Assembly: GCF_018332655.1 (NCBI RefSeq)
Contig: NZ_BOQL01000030.1
Span: forward strand, 81,137 to 145,136
Length of the DNA stretch: 64,000 bases
Reading direction: 5' to 3'
Source: Actinoplanes auranticolor
GTDB taxonomy: Bacteria; Actinomycetota; Actinomycetes; Mycobacteriales; Micromonosporaceae
The notes below the pieces were generated by a model, which did no database searches, was not told the DNA's origin, and saw only the letters and a list, made by a program, of their open reading frames with translations. Each line of letters starts with the position of its first letter. The first letter of the stretch is position 1. The translations under genes were made by a program, and so were the position numbers. Below are positions 16,843 to 25,900 of the stretch, piece by piece.

Positions 16843-18077
16843 GCGAACACCTCCGTCAGCGCGACGTCCGGGTCGGCCAGCCGGACCGGATCGACGGTAC
16901 GTCCCCGCAGCCCGGCCCGGACCAGCTCCTGGATCTGCTCGGTCACGTCCCACACGTTGACGTTCATCCCGGCGGCGACCCGGCCGTCGACGGTCCGGAA
17001 GGCGATGAACTCCCGCCCGCGCTCGTCACCGCGGATCACCACCTGGGCCTCCGTCCCGGGCGGCACCCAGCCGGCGTACTCCATGCCCAGGTCGTACTGG
17101 TCGGTGAAGAAGTACGGCAGCCGGTCCCACTCGGCGTCGCGGCCCAGCATCGCCCGGGCGGCGACCGGCCCGGAGTGCCGGGCCGTGTCCCAGTGCTCGA
17201 CGCGGATCCGGGACCGCAGCAGGGGATGGTCGACGTTGGCGACGTCTCCGGCCGCGAAGATGTCCGGATCGGCGGTGCGTAGCTGCCGGTCGACGAGCAC
17301 GCCGTTGTCGACCGGAAGCCGGGCCTGGTCGGCCAGGCCGGTGTTCGGCGTGACGCCGATGGCCACCAGCACGACATCGGCGTTGACGGTCGCACCGCCG
17401 GCCAGCACGACCTGGGCCACGTCCGGCCCGCCGCGCAGCTCCTGCACCCGCGCGCCGAATCGGAAGTCGACACCGTGCTCGCGGTGCAGGCCGAGGAAGA
17501 CTTCCGCCAGGCGGTCGCCGAGCACCGCCCGCAGCGGCAGCTCGGCCGGCGTCACCACGGTCACGGTGGCGCCGCGCAGGCGCGCCGCCGCGGCGACCTC
17601 CAGGCCGATCCAGCCGGATCCGACGACCACGAGGTGGGTGGCGCCGTTCACGGCCCCGGCGATCCGGTCCGAGTCGGCCAGGGTACGCAGCGAGAACACG
17701 TTGCCGAGGCCGGTGCCGGGCACACTCAGGGTCCGCGGCGAGGCGCCGGTGGCCAGCAGCAGTTTGTCGTACGCGAGGTCGTCACCGTCGGAGAGGCGGA
17801 CCCGGTGCTTCTCCGCGTCGATGGCGCTGATCGTGGTGGCGGTCCGCAGGTCCACGTCGTGCCCGGCGTACCAGTCCCGGTCGTGCACGTAGGCGTCGTC
17901 CCGCTGGGCCGTGCCGAGCAGCAGGCCCTTGGACAACGGCGGCCGCTCGTACGGGATCTCGGGCTCGCTGCCGATGAGCGCGACCCGGCCGGTGAAGCCT
18001 TCCGCGCGCAGGGTCTCGGCGGCTCTCGCACCGGCCAGTCCGGCGCCGGCGATGACGAACGTACGGTCCCCGGGCAT
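16839..18077 (-). CDS. FAD/NAD(P)-dependent ferredoxin reductase-type oxidoreductase
   Basis: A 412-aa class of rhodocoxin/putidaredoxin-type reductase. It has the FAD motif FVIAGAGLAGARAAETLRAEG, the ERPPLSKG motif characteristic of the family, the NAD(P) motif LVVVGSGWIGLEVAAAARL, and the second FAD site DIFAAGDVANVDHPLL, then the C-terminal reductase domain (DQYDLGMEYAGW). ATG 18077 is preceded by a perfect AAGGAGGG site. Such enzymes pass electrons from NAD(P)H to a ferredoxin serving a P450 or dioxygenase. No ferredoxin or P450 gene is near, so the partner must lie elsewhere. The coupled 62-aa protein is the only companion. Confidence 0.88.
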   Translation of the reverse strand: MPGDRTFVIAGAGLAGARAAETLRAEGFTGRVALIGSEPEIPYERPPLSKGLLLGTAQRDDAYVHDRDWYAGHDVDLRTATTISAIDAEKHRVRLSDGDDLAYDKLLLATGASPRTLSVPGTGLGNVFSLRTLADSDRIAGAVNGATHLVVVGSGWIGLEVAAAARLRGATVTVVTPAELPLRAVLGDRLAEVFLGLHREHGVDFRFGARVQELRGGPDVAQVVLAGGATVNADVVLVAIGVTPNTGLADQARLPVDNGVLVDRQLRTADPDIFAAGDVANVDHPLLRSRIRVEHWDTARHSGPVAARAMLGRDAEWDRLPYFFTDQYDLGMEYAGWVPPGTEAQVVIRGDERGREFIAFRTVDGRVAAGMNVNVWDVTEQIQELVRAGLRGRTVDPVRLADPDVALTEVFA

Positions 18078-18176
18078 CAGCACCCTCCTTTGCGGACACC
18101 TTCCCACGACTCTCCGGGTCGTGTCGGGGTCATTCCCCGATGTGAGCCCGGGGCGCCCGGCGGCAGGCTGAAACCC

Positions 18177-18746
18177 ATGCCGAGACTCGTCAGGATCTGT
18201 GCCCTCGGCGCGCCGGCGCTCATGGTCGTCTACGGGCTGCTGCGGGTGGTCGACGGCCTCGACGGCGACCGGCACAACGGCCCGGCCTGGGACGTCGGCC
18301 ACGTCGCCTTCTTCGCCGCCATCGTGCTGTTCGCCGTACTGGCCGTCGCGCTGCGCGGCCTGGACCGTCCCGCCGCGACGGCGCCACGGGTGCTGGTCGA
18401 GGCGGCCACGGTCGCCACCCTGTTCGGCGCCGTCTGCTTCCTCTGGGTCATCACCGGGGACCTCTCGGCGGACTTCCGCTCGGCCGCGCCGCTGCCGGAC
18501 GCGCTGGAGCTGATCGGTCCGGCGCTGTTCCAGATCGGGCTGCTGATCCTGCTGGTCCGGCTGGTCCTGGCCCGCCGCCTGCCGGTCTGGAGCCCGGTGC
18601 TGGTGCTGGTGGGCTTCGCCGCGATCGGCGTCAACCTGGACCTGCTGCCGCTCGGCGCGGTGCTGGTCCTGGTGGCGCTGCTGCCGCTGGCGCTGTCGCG
18701 CGACGAGCGTCTCACCACCGGACAGCACCGGCCGGTCGGTTCGTAA
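18177..18746 (+). CDS. Multi-pass membrane protein, unknown function
   Basis: A 189-aa protein starting at ATG 18177 with six predicted helices (ICALGAPALMVVYGLLRVV, VAFFAAIVLFAVLAVAL, AATVATLFGAVCFLWVI, LIGPALFQIGLLILLVRLVL, VWSPVLVLVGFAAIGV, LPLGAVLVLVALLPLAL). It resembles small actinobacterial membrane proteins with no known job. It is divergent from the reductase gene. Its stop codon (TAA, 18744-18746) sits inside the iron box of the next gene. Confidence 0.7.
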   Translation: MPRLVRICALGAPALMVVYGLLRVVDGLDGDRHNGPAWDVGHVAFFAAIVLFAVLAVALRGLDRPAATAPRVLVEAATVATLFGAVCFLWVITGDLSADFRSAAPLPDALELIGPALFQIGLLILLVRLVLARRLPVWSPVLVLVGFAAIGVNLDLLPLGAVLVLVALLPLALSRDERLTTGQHRPVGS

Positions 18747-18761
18747 GGGTAGCCTTACCCG
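18743..18761 (+). promoter_or_regulatory. Iron box (IdeR/DmdR-type) of the siderophore-interacting protein gene
   Basis: GTAAGGGTAGCCTTACCCG contains the dyad TAAGG-GTAG-CCTTA and matches about 11 of 15 core positions of the actinobacterial iron-box consensus AGGTTAGGCTAACCT. It lies 30 bases before the start of a siderophore-interacting protein gene, where an Fe(II)-loaded IdeR/DmdR1 repressor would act. The site overlaps the upstream gene's stop codon. Confidence 0.65.
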
Positions 18762-18790
18762 GACCGAGACCTCAGTGGGGAAGTGTTGTC

Positions 18791-19627
18791 ATGGCGAACA
18801 GGCCTGTCCGGGCGGCCACGATCGGGGAAGTCACCCGGGTCGAGCAGCTCACGCCGCACATGGTCCGCATCGTGGTGGGCGGGGCCGGCCTGAGCGGGCT
18901 CAGCGCCGGCGCGTACACCGACCACTACGTCAAGATCCTGTTCCCGCGGCCCGGGGTCGCGTACCCGGAACCGTTCGACCTCGCCGTGATCCGCGAGACG
19001 CTGCCCCGCGAGCAGCAGCCGCTGGTCCGCACGTACACGGTGCGCCGCTGGCGTCCCGAAGTCCCCGAGCTGTGGCTCGACTTCGTCGTGCACGGCGACG
19101 AGGGCGTCGCCGGCCCGTGGGCCGTCGCGGCGCAGGTCGGCGACCCGGTCCGCTTCATGGGCCCGGGCGGCGGCTACACGCCGAACCCGGCCGCCGGCTG
19201 GCACCTGCTGGCCGGCGACGAGAGCGCCCTGCCGGCGATCTCGGCGGCGCTGGAGGGCATGCCGTCCGGGGCGCCGGTGCGGGCGTTCATCGAGGTGGCG
19301 GACGCGGCCGAGGAGCAGAAGCTGGAGACCCCGGCGGACGCCGAGATCACCTGGCTGCACCGCGACGGCCGGCCGGTGGGCGAGGCGCTGGTCGAGGCGG
19401 TCCGTGCTCTCACCTTCCCGCCGGGTGAGGTGCACGCGTTCGTCCACGGCGAGGCGACGTTCGTCAAGGATCTGCGCGCCCTGCTGCGGGTGGAGCGCGG
19501 CCTGCCGATGACGCAGCTGTCCATCTCGGGCTACTGGCGGCGCGGCCTGAACGAGGACGGCTGGCAGTCGACCAAGCGCGAATGGAACCAGCAGGTCGAA
19601 CGCGAGCAGGAACCCGCGGCGAGCTGA
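18791..19627 (+). CDS. Siderophore-interacting protein (ferric-siderophore reductase, SIP family)
   Basis: A 278-aa flavoprotein of the SIP/ViuB family. The N-terminal FAD-binding barrel carries VRTYTVRRWRPEVPELWLDF, the RxYTxR motif for the flavin. The middle has GPGGGYTPNPAAGWHLLAGDESALPAI, and the C-terminus holds HAFVHGEATFVKDLRALLR and the SIP tail ISGYWRRGLNEDGWQSTKREW. These proteins reduce ferric iron in imported siderophores to release it in the cytoplasm. The iron box upstream predicts induction under iron starvation. No siderophore transporter lies next to it. Confidence 0.9.
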   Translation: MANRPVRAATIGEVTRVEQLTPHMVRIVVGGAGLSGLSAGAYTDHYVKILFPRPGVAYPEPFDLAVIRETLPREQQPLVRTYTVRRWRPEVPELWLDFVVHGDEGVAGPWAVAAQVGDPVRFMGPGGGYTPNPAAGWHLLAGDESALPAISAALEGMPSGAPVRAFIEVADAAEEQKLETPADAEITWLHRDGRPVGEALVEAVRALTFPPGEVHAFVHGEATFVKDLRALLRVERGLPMTQLSISGYWRRGLNEDGWQSTKREWNQQVEREQEPAAS

Positions 19628-19634
19628 TCCGCTG

Positions 19635-19886
19635 TCACTCCGCGCCGGCGTAGTGGGCGATCGCCAGGAGGAGGGCAACGGTGCCGGCGAAGGCCCCGCC
19701 GCCGGTGAGTATGGCGGCGGGGATGTTGTTTCCGGCCGCGTGCGACAGCAGTCCGGCGACGCCCCCGATGATCCCCGCGGTGAGCAGCATGAGCACCACC
19801 CATACCCAGCGCGGCACGCTCGGCCGGTGGGGAGAAGCCGGTGGCCCGGACGGGAGCGGGGGAATCGGTGCAGACCTGTCGATCAT
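19635..19886 (-). CDS. Small two-helix membrane protein
   Basis: An 83-aa protein starting at ATG 19886 (MIDRSAPIPPLPSG). The N-terminus is Pro-rich and cytoplasmic-looking, followed by two membrane helices (WVWVVLMLLTAGIIGGVAGLL and AILTGGGAFAGTVALLLAIA). The frame opens 13 codons earlier with a hydrophobic stretch, so a slightly longer start cannot be excluded. It is convergent with the SIP gene, 7 bases apart. Function unknown. Confidence 0.6.
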   Translation of the reverse strand: MIDRSAPIPPLPSGPPASPHRPSVPRWVWVVLMLLTAGIIGGVAGLLSHAAGNNIPAAILTGGGAFAGTVALLLAIAHYAGAE

Positions 19887-19937
19887 GGCAACCACCAAGA
19901 GTGTCGAAGCGACTACTCTTAGCATCTATTCAAGGCG

Positions 19938-19985
19938 GGTGAATTTCCACTTTCATTCACCAAACGCGAAATCCATCTGTATAAT
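19938..19985 (+). promoter_or_regulatory. AT-rich control region: inverted repeat and promoter
   Basis: This 242-base gap (19887-20128) is clearly AT-richer than its surroundings. GGTGAAT (19938-19944) faces ATTCACC (19955-19961). TTCACC (19956-19961) and a perfect TATAAT (19980-19985) are 18 bp apart on the plus strand. The arrangement suggests a regulated promoter for the small protein/XRE pair, with about 140 bases of leader. Low GC may also mark a horizontally acquired segment. Confidence 0.5.
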
Positions 19986-20128
19986 TTGCTAGGTAGCAGG
20001 CTGGCAGGCGGCTCCCTGCTATGACTCTTGTGGACAACTTGCAAGACTTTAGTGAGTAAAACTGCTGGTCGTCCACTTGAGTGTGTCGTTCTGCTTCTGA
20101 AACCCGTTAACTCGATTACTATCCGCTG

Positions 20129-20383
20129 GTGAATAAAACCTTCCTGGACGCTGGCGGCGACCAGCCCGATGCTCGGCAGTCGACGTTCGCTCCGCTACGG
20201 CCCGTAGCGAACCTGTGTACCGCAGGTTCTTGTCCGACGGTCTATGCGAGTGAGTCCGGCACCTTGGTGGTGCAGGGTTACGCCGTATCGGCCGAACGCG
20301 CCGGCGTCGAACTGCCCGACGGGGAGATCTTGGTAGAGATCCCGCTCGCTCTTCTGACCGAGGCCGCTCGTAATCTTTCTTGA
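20129..20383 (+). CDS. Small conserved protein paired with XRE regulator
   Basis: An 84-aa protein. The segment CTAGSCPTVYASESGTLVVQG followed by LPDGEILVEIPLALL recalls a group of short actinomycete proteins found beside XRE regulators. From memory that group shares a CPTVY...VVQG core; I cannot confirm it here. GTG 20129 is the furthest start; no strong ribosome site decides it. Its TGA (20381-20383) lies 41 bases before the ATG of the regulator, so the two form an operon. Loci of this pair type include the Streptomyces WhiJ-like systems, although those use a DUF397 partner, which this is not. Confidence 0.65.
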   Translation: MNKTFLDAGGDQPDARQSTFAPLRPVANLCTAGSCPTVYASESGTLVVQGYAVSAERAGVELPDGEILVEIPLALLTEAARNLS

Positions 20384-20424
20384 ACCAATCACATCCACGA
20401 CCCGCAGCGGAGGGGGTGCCCAGG

Positions 20425-21312
20425 ATGCCAACGACGTCCGGCACCCCCGAGGCTGAGGGTGAGGCAGTGGGCGCAGCCTTGGCGCGCATGCGCCGGGCCA
20501 AGGGGTTGACCGGTGCTCAGTTGGCCGCGCAGGTCAAGATGAGTCAACCCAAGATCTCGCGCATCGAGCGCGGACAGAGTGTGCCTGACCCGCGGGACGT
20601 AGGCATCATCGCCCGTGCCCTCGGGTTGGATGAGCAGCAGGCCCGGGCGCTGATGGATCGCGCCGAACGTTCACACGACAAGATGACCGATTGGCGCCCA
20701 GCTTCGATGGGGCGAGTCGCCCAACAGAAGACGTTGGCCGACTGGGAATCCGCAGCGACCACTGTGCGGTCCTTCGAACCGGCTCTGGTGCCCGGTCCAC
20801 TCCAGACCAGTGGCTATGCCAAGGCGGTCTTCGAGTCGTTTCGGAGCATCCCGCACGTCGGAGACGACCTCACCGAGTCGGCGGTACTGGCTGCGGTCTC
20901 GGCTCGGGTCAAACGGCAGGAGGTCCTCGCCGACCACTCCAAGTCGTTCCAGTTCCTGCTGGGTGAAGCCGCGCTGAAGCGCCGGATCTTTTCGCCTGTC
21001 GAGATGCTGGCCCAGATCGCCCACCTGCGCGAAACGGCCGCCCGGCATTCGAATGTGAAGATCGCCGTCATCCTCGACGGCGCGCCGGCCGGGCTGCCAC
21101 TCCAGCACGGATTCACGGTGATCGACGACAAGCTCGTCGTTGTCGACCTCTACAACACCGGTCTGACCTCTCGAAGCCGCAGGGATGTGGAGAGCTACCG
21201 CCGGGTCCTCGACATCCTCGAAGAAAGCGCCACTGACATCGAGCCTGTCCTGGACAGGTACCAGAATCTCTACATCGACATGCTGCAGAGACCGCGAAAT
21301 CCGCAGTCCTGA
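20425..21312 (+). CDS. XRE-family regulator with DUF5753 domain
   Basis: A 295-aa regulator. The N-terminal helix-turn-helix (residues about 15-70) reads ALARMRRAKGLTGAQLAAQ then MSQPKISRIERGQSVPDPRD. The remaining 200 residues are the DUF5753 domain (FEPALVPGPLQTSGYAKAVF; FQFLLGEAALKRRIF; VVDLYNTGLTSRSRRDVESY). I choose ATG 20425, 8 bases after GGAGGGGG; the earlier TTG 20380 overlaps the upstream stop and GTG 20416 is too close to the site. These regulators abound in actinomycetes and several, with a small antagonist partner, affect development or antibiotic production. Confidence 0.85.
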   Translation: MPTTSGTPEAEGEAVGAALARMRRAKGLTGAQLAAQVKMSQPKISRIERGQSVPDPRDVGIIARALGLDEQQARALMDRAERSHDKMTDWRPASMGRVAQQKTLADWESAATTVRSFEPALVPGPLQTSGYAKAVFESFRSIPHVGDDLTESAVLAAVSARVKRQEVLADHSKSFQFLLGEAALKRRIFSPVEMLAQIAHLRETAARHSNVKIAVILDGAPAGLPLQHGFTVIDDKLVVVDLYNTGLTSRSRRDVESYRRVLDILEESATDIEPVLDRYQNLYIDMLQRPRNPQS

Positions 21313-21318
21313 CTCGTC

Positions 21319-22857
21319 TTACCGCGAGGTGCGAAGCCAGGCCGCGGTGTCGCGGGGGAGCAGGCCGTCCCCCGCGATCGGGCCACTGGCCAGCAGCACG
21401 TCCCCCTCCGGCAGCCGCGCATCACCCTCCCCCATGGCCACGGCGAGCGTGACCCCGCACCCGCGCCGGGCCAGCAGCAGCCCGTCCTCCCGCACCGACC
21501 ACCGGACGGTGTCCTCGGCCGGCAGGAAGCGCCGCAACTCCACCGCCCGCCGCGTCAGCTGCAGAGTGGACCCCGGATCGGCCTCTTGAGCCTCGACCGA
21601 CAGATCACCCCACCCCACCGGGACCGGCAGCCACGGCGGCTGAGCGCCGGCCGGGGAGAAGCCGTACGCACCCGCCGGGTCGAGCGACCACGGCACGGGC
21701 ACGCGGCAGCCGTCACGGGAGAAGCCGGCCCGGATCCAGGCCGGGTCCTGCCTTGCCGCCACCGGCACGTCGACCTCGGGCAGCCCCAACTCCTGCCCCT
21801 GGTAGAGATAGGCGGAGCCGGGCAGGGCCAGCACAGCGAGGATCGCGGCGCGGGCGCGGGCCGTGGTGCCGTAGCGCGTCGGGGCGCGCACCACGTCGTG
21901 GTTCTCGGCCACCCAGGTCACCGGGGCCGTGCCCGCCGCGTGCGCCAGCAGGTCGGTGCCGGCGGCCAGCCAGGCATGCGGGTCCCACGGCGCCGTCACG
22001 AAGGCGAACGCGAACGCCTGGTGTAGCTCATCCGGACGGACGTACCGGGCCGCGCGGTCCGGGGTCAGGTTGACCTCGCCGATCAGTTGCCGGGGTGGGT
22101 CGTACGAGTCGGCCAGGCGCCGCCACTGCCGGTAGACGTGGTGCACCTCCTCCTGATCACAGGCGAGGGGGTTGCCGCGCAGCCGCCCCGGTTCGGGGAT
22201 CACGCCGGCGGGCAGGTCGGGCAGGCCCGGGGCCTTGAACAGGCCGTGGGCCACGTCGATGCGCAGGCCGTCGACGCCGCGGTCGAACCAGAAGCGCAGC
22301 ACGTCGGCGAAGAACGGCGCGGTCCGTGGGTCGCGCCAGTTCCAGTCGGGCTGCTCCGGCGCGTACAGGTGCAGGTACCACTGCCCGGGGCGGCCGTCGG
22401 GTTCGGTGATGCGGGTCCAGGCCGGTCCGCCGAAGACGCTGGGCCAGTTGTTCGGGGGCTCGGTGCCGCCCGGTCCGCGGCCGTCGGCGAAGTGGAACCG
22501 TGCGCGGGCCGGGCTGCCGGGCGTGGCGGCCAGCGCGGCTCGGAACAGAGGATGCGCGGCAGAGCAGTGGTTGGGCACTACGTCGATGATCACGCGCAGG
22601 CCGAGCTCGTGGGCGCGCGCCAGCAGGGCGTCGAACGCGGCGAGGTCGCCGAAGAGGGGGTCGACGTCGGTGTAGTCGCTGACGTCGTAGCCGTGGTCGG
22701 CCTGCGGTGAGCGCTGAAAGGGCGTCAGCCAGACCGCCCCGGCGCCGAGTCCGGCGACGTGGTCCAGCCGTGCGGTGATGCCGGGCAGGTCACCGACGCC
22801 GTCGCCGCCGGCGTCGGCGTAGGAGCGCGGGTAGATTTGATAGACGACGTCGTTCAT
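21319..22857 (-). CDS. GH13 alpha-glucosidase/alpha-amylase family enzyme
   Basis: A 512-aa cytoplasmic enzyme of the oligo-1,6-glucosidase/alpha-glucosidase group. It has an (alpha/beta)8 barrel with VIIDVVPNHCSAAHPLF (region I), GVDGLRIDVAHGL with nucleophile Asp201, acid/base Glu261 in IGEVNLTP, and Asp321 in VAENHDVVRAPTRYG. There is no signal peptide. ATG 22857 is used; GTG 22863, two codons earlier, has better spacing from a GGGGA site and may be the true start. It is divergent from the secreted amylopullulanase, so it likely hydrolyses the maltooligosaccharides or isomaltose that enzyme releases. Confidence 0.88.
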   Translation of the reverse strand: MNDVVYQIYPRSYADAGGDGVGDLPGITARLDHVAGLGAGAVWLTPFQRSPQADHGYDVSDYTDVDPLFGDLAAFDALLARAHELGLRVIIDVVPNHCSAAHPLFRAALAATPGSPARARFHFADGRGPGGTEPPNNWPSVFGGPAWTRITEPDGRPGQWYLHLYAPEQPDWNWRDPRTAPFFADVLRFWFDRGVDGLRIDVAHGLFKAPGLPDLPAGVIPEPGRLRGNPLACDQEEVHHVYRQWRRLADSYDPPRQLIGEVNLTPDRAARYVRPDELHQAFAFAFVTAPWDPHAWLAAGTDLLAHAAGTAPVTWVAENHDVVRAPTRYGTTARARAAILAVLALPGSAYLYQGQELGLPEVDVPVAARQDPAWIRAGFSRDGCRVPVPWSLDPAGAYGFSPAGAQPPWLPVPVGWGDLSVEAQEADPGSTLQLTRRAVELRRFLPAEDTVRWSVREDGLLLARRGCGVTLAVAMGEGDARLPEGDVLLASGPIAGDGLLPRDTAAWLRTSR

Positions 22858-22890
22858 GTCCACAATGTTTCCCCGCCGAGACGCTGTAAT

Positions 22891-22920
22891 TGCCTGACAA
22901 CTTCTGCAAAGTCTTGCAAG
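22891..22920 (-). promoter_or_regulatory. TTGCAG-like repeats between divergent GH13 genes
   Basis: On the minus strand three heptads follow one another at exactly 10-bp spacing: CTTGCAA (22920), TTTGCAG (22910) and TTGTCAG (22900). Streptomyces MalR/AglR LacI-type regulators bind direct repeats of CTTGCAG before maltose and glucosidase genes. The position, between the two starch-degrading genes, fits such a control. No LacI-type gene is in the window. Confidence 0.5.
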
Positions 22921-22975
22921 GTCCGTGCGCCGGGGGTTAGCGTGCGTCGTCGCCCCGCCATCGGAAGGCCTCAAT

Positions 22976-25900
22976 GTGGAAACCCTCCAGCCCGGACGGC
23001 GTCTGACGTTCGTCGGGTCCCTCATCCTGGGCGTGCTGCTGAGTATTGCCGCAGTCGTCCCCGCTTCCGCCGCCCGTCCCGCCGAGCCGTCGGCCGCCGC
23101 CCTGGCAAGCTGGGGTTTCGACACCGAGCCGGAGCCCGCCGAGCAGTTCTACTTCGTGCTGCCGGACCGCTTCGCCAACGGGAACAAGTCCAACGACACC
23201 GGCAGGCTGCCCGGTGACCGGCTCGCGACCGGCTTCGACCCGGCCGACAAGGGCTTCTACCACGGTGGTGACCTGCAGGGGATCATCGACCGGCTGGACT
23301 ACATCCAGGGCCTGGGCACCACCGCCATCTGGCTCGCCCCGGTCTTCAAGAACCGGCCGGTGCAGGGCAGTGGCGACGACATCTCGGCCGGCTACCACGG
23401 CTACTGGATCACCGATTTCACCCAGGTGGACCCGCACTTCGGCACGAACGCCGACCTGCAGCGGCTGGTCGACCTCGCGCACCGGCGGGGCATGAAGATC
23501 TACCTGGACATCATCGTCAACCACACCGCCGACGTCATCAAGTACGCCGAGAACAAGTACGACTACATCGACAAGGCCACGTCCCCGTACGCCGACGCGC
23601 AGGGACGCGAGTTCGAGGACCGCAACTACGCCGACGGCAGCCGCGCCTTCCCGAAGCTCGACAAGGAATCGTTCCCGTACACGCCCGTGCTCGACGGCCA
23701 GGACGTGACCGTCAAGAAGCCGGCCTGGCTCAACGACCCGACGATGTACCACAACCGCGGCGACTCCACCTTCGTCGGCGAGAACAGCGAGTACGGCGAC
23801 TTCTTCGGCCTCGACGACCTGTTCACCGAGCGCCCCGAGGTGGTCCGGGGCATGACGAAGATCTACGGCGACTGGATCGCCAGGACCGGCATCGACGGGT
23901 ACCGCCTGGACACCGTCAAGCACACCGGCCTGGACTTCTGGCCGCAGTTCAGCCAGGGCATCGACCGGGCCGCCCGCCAGGCCGGCAAGCGCGACTTCTT
24001 CATGTTCGGCGAGGTCTACAGCGCCGACCAGGAGGTCCAGTCGACGTACGTGCGCCGCGGCGGCCTGCCCGCGACCCTGGACTTCTCCTTCCAGGCCGCG
24101 GCGAAGTCGTTCGCCGCCGACGGTGGCTCGGCCAGAGCTCTGTCCGACCTGTACGCCGCCGACGACCTCTACACCGCCCGCGACACCGGCGCCGACCGGC
24201 TGCCGACCTTCCTCGGCAACCACGACATGGGCCGGATCGGCTCGTTCGTCGCCGCCGCCGAGAAGGACCCCGCCGTCCAGCTGCGCCGCGACCGGCTCGC
24301 CCACGAGCTGATGTTCCTCGGCCGCGGCCAGCCGGTCGTCTACTCCGGCGACGAGCAGGGCTTCACCGGCCCGGGCGGCGACAAGGACGCCCGGCAGGAC
24401 ATGTTCGCCAACCGGTCGGCGGACTATCTCGACGACGACCTGATCGGCACCGACCGCACCCACGCGGTCGCCAACTACGAGACCGGCCACCCGCTGTACC
24501 GGGCCATCGGCTCGCTCGCCGCGCTGCGGAAGGCCCACCCCGCCCTGCGGGACGGTCTACAGGTCACCCGGTACGCGGCCGACGGCCCCGGCGTCTTCGC
24601 CAGCTCCCGCATCGACCGCAAGTCGCGCACCGAGTACGTGGTCGCGGTCAACAACGCCACCACCGCGCAGACCGTCACCCTCGACACCTGGACCCCCGCC
24701 GGCTCGTTCGCCGGCATCTACGGCGCCACCGGTACGGCGGTCACCGGCGCCGACGGCAAGCTGACCGTCACCGTCCCGGCGCTGTCCTCGGTCGTCTACC
24801 GGGCCGCGAAGCCGATCGCCCAGGCGTCCGCCGCTCCCACCGTGACGTTCACGGCGCCCAAGGCCGACGCCCTGGTGCCGACCCGCACCGAGCTGACCGC
24901 CACGACCACCGGCGACCCGCTGTCCACGGTCACCTTCGCCGCGCAGGTCGGCTCCGGTCCGTGGAAGTTGCTCGGCACCGCTGACCGGGCGCCGTACCGG
25001 GTCTTCCACGATCTGACCGGACTGGCCGGCGGCACCCCGGTGAAGTACAAGGCGGTGGTCCGTGACAGCCGCGGGCGTCTCGCGGTGACGAACACCCGGA
25101 TCAAGGTCGGCACGCCGCCCGTGACGGCCGGACCGGACTACGCGATCGTGCACTACCAGCGGCCGGCCGGCGACTACGACGACTGGAGCCTGTACGCCTT
25201 CGGCGACGTCGAGACGCCGACCACCTGGCCCGCCGGGCAGCCCTTCGACGGGGTGGACGCGTACGGCCGGTTCGCCTGGGTCAAGCTCAAGCCGGGCGCC
25301 AAGAACGTCGGCTTCATCGTGGTCGACAAGAACGGCGTCAAGGACGTCGGCGCCGACCGTTTCCTGGACCCGACGAAGACACCCGAGGTCTGGCTGAAAC
25401 AGGGGGATCCCACGGTCACCACCACCGGCCCGGCCGTCGAGCAGGACCAGAACACCGCGGTCGTGCACTACCGGCGCGCCGACGGCGACTACTCCGGCTG
25501 GGGTCTGCACGTGTGGGACGGCGCCGCGAACCCGACCGAGTGGTCCGCGCCGCTGCCGCCCGCCGCGACCGACGCGTTCGGCGTGACGTTCCGGGTGCCG
25601 CTGGCCGCCGGGGCGACCGGGCTGAACTACATCATCCACAAGGGCGACACCAAGGACCTGCCCGGCGACCAGCGGCTCGACCTCGCCGAGGCCGGGCGGG
25701 AGGTGTGGCTGCTGTCCGGCGTACCGGATCGGCTGCTGCCCGTGGTCCGCCGAGCCGGCGGCGGCGTCGCGGACCTGACCGAGTCGAACGCCGTCTGGAT
25801 CGACCAGCGGACGATCGCCTGGAAGACCGGCACCGGCTCCTCGCTGGAGCCGGTCGGGGCCGGCACCGACGGCCGCGTGTACGACCTGGTTCACGCCGCC

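Noticed and set aside
20038..22920. Thirteen identical bases CTTGCAAGACTTT at 20038-20050 and, inverted, at 22908-22920
   Set aside because: A rough expectation for a 64-kb window is dozens of 13-base matching pairs by chance, so the match alone does not link the two regions.
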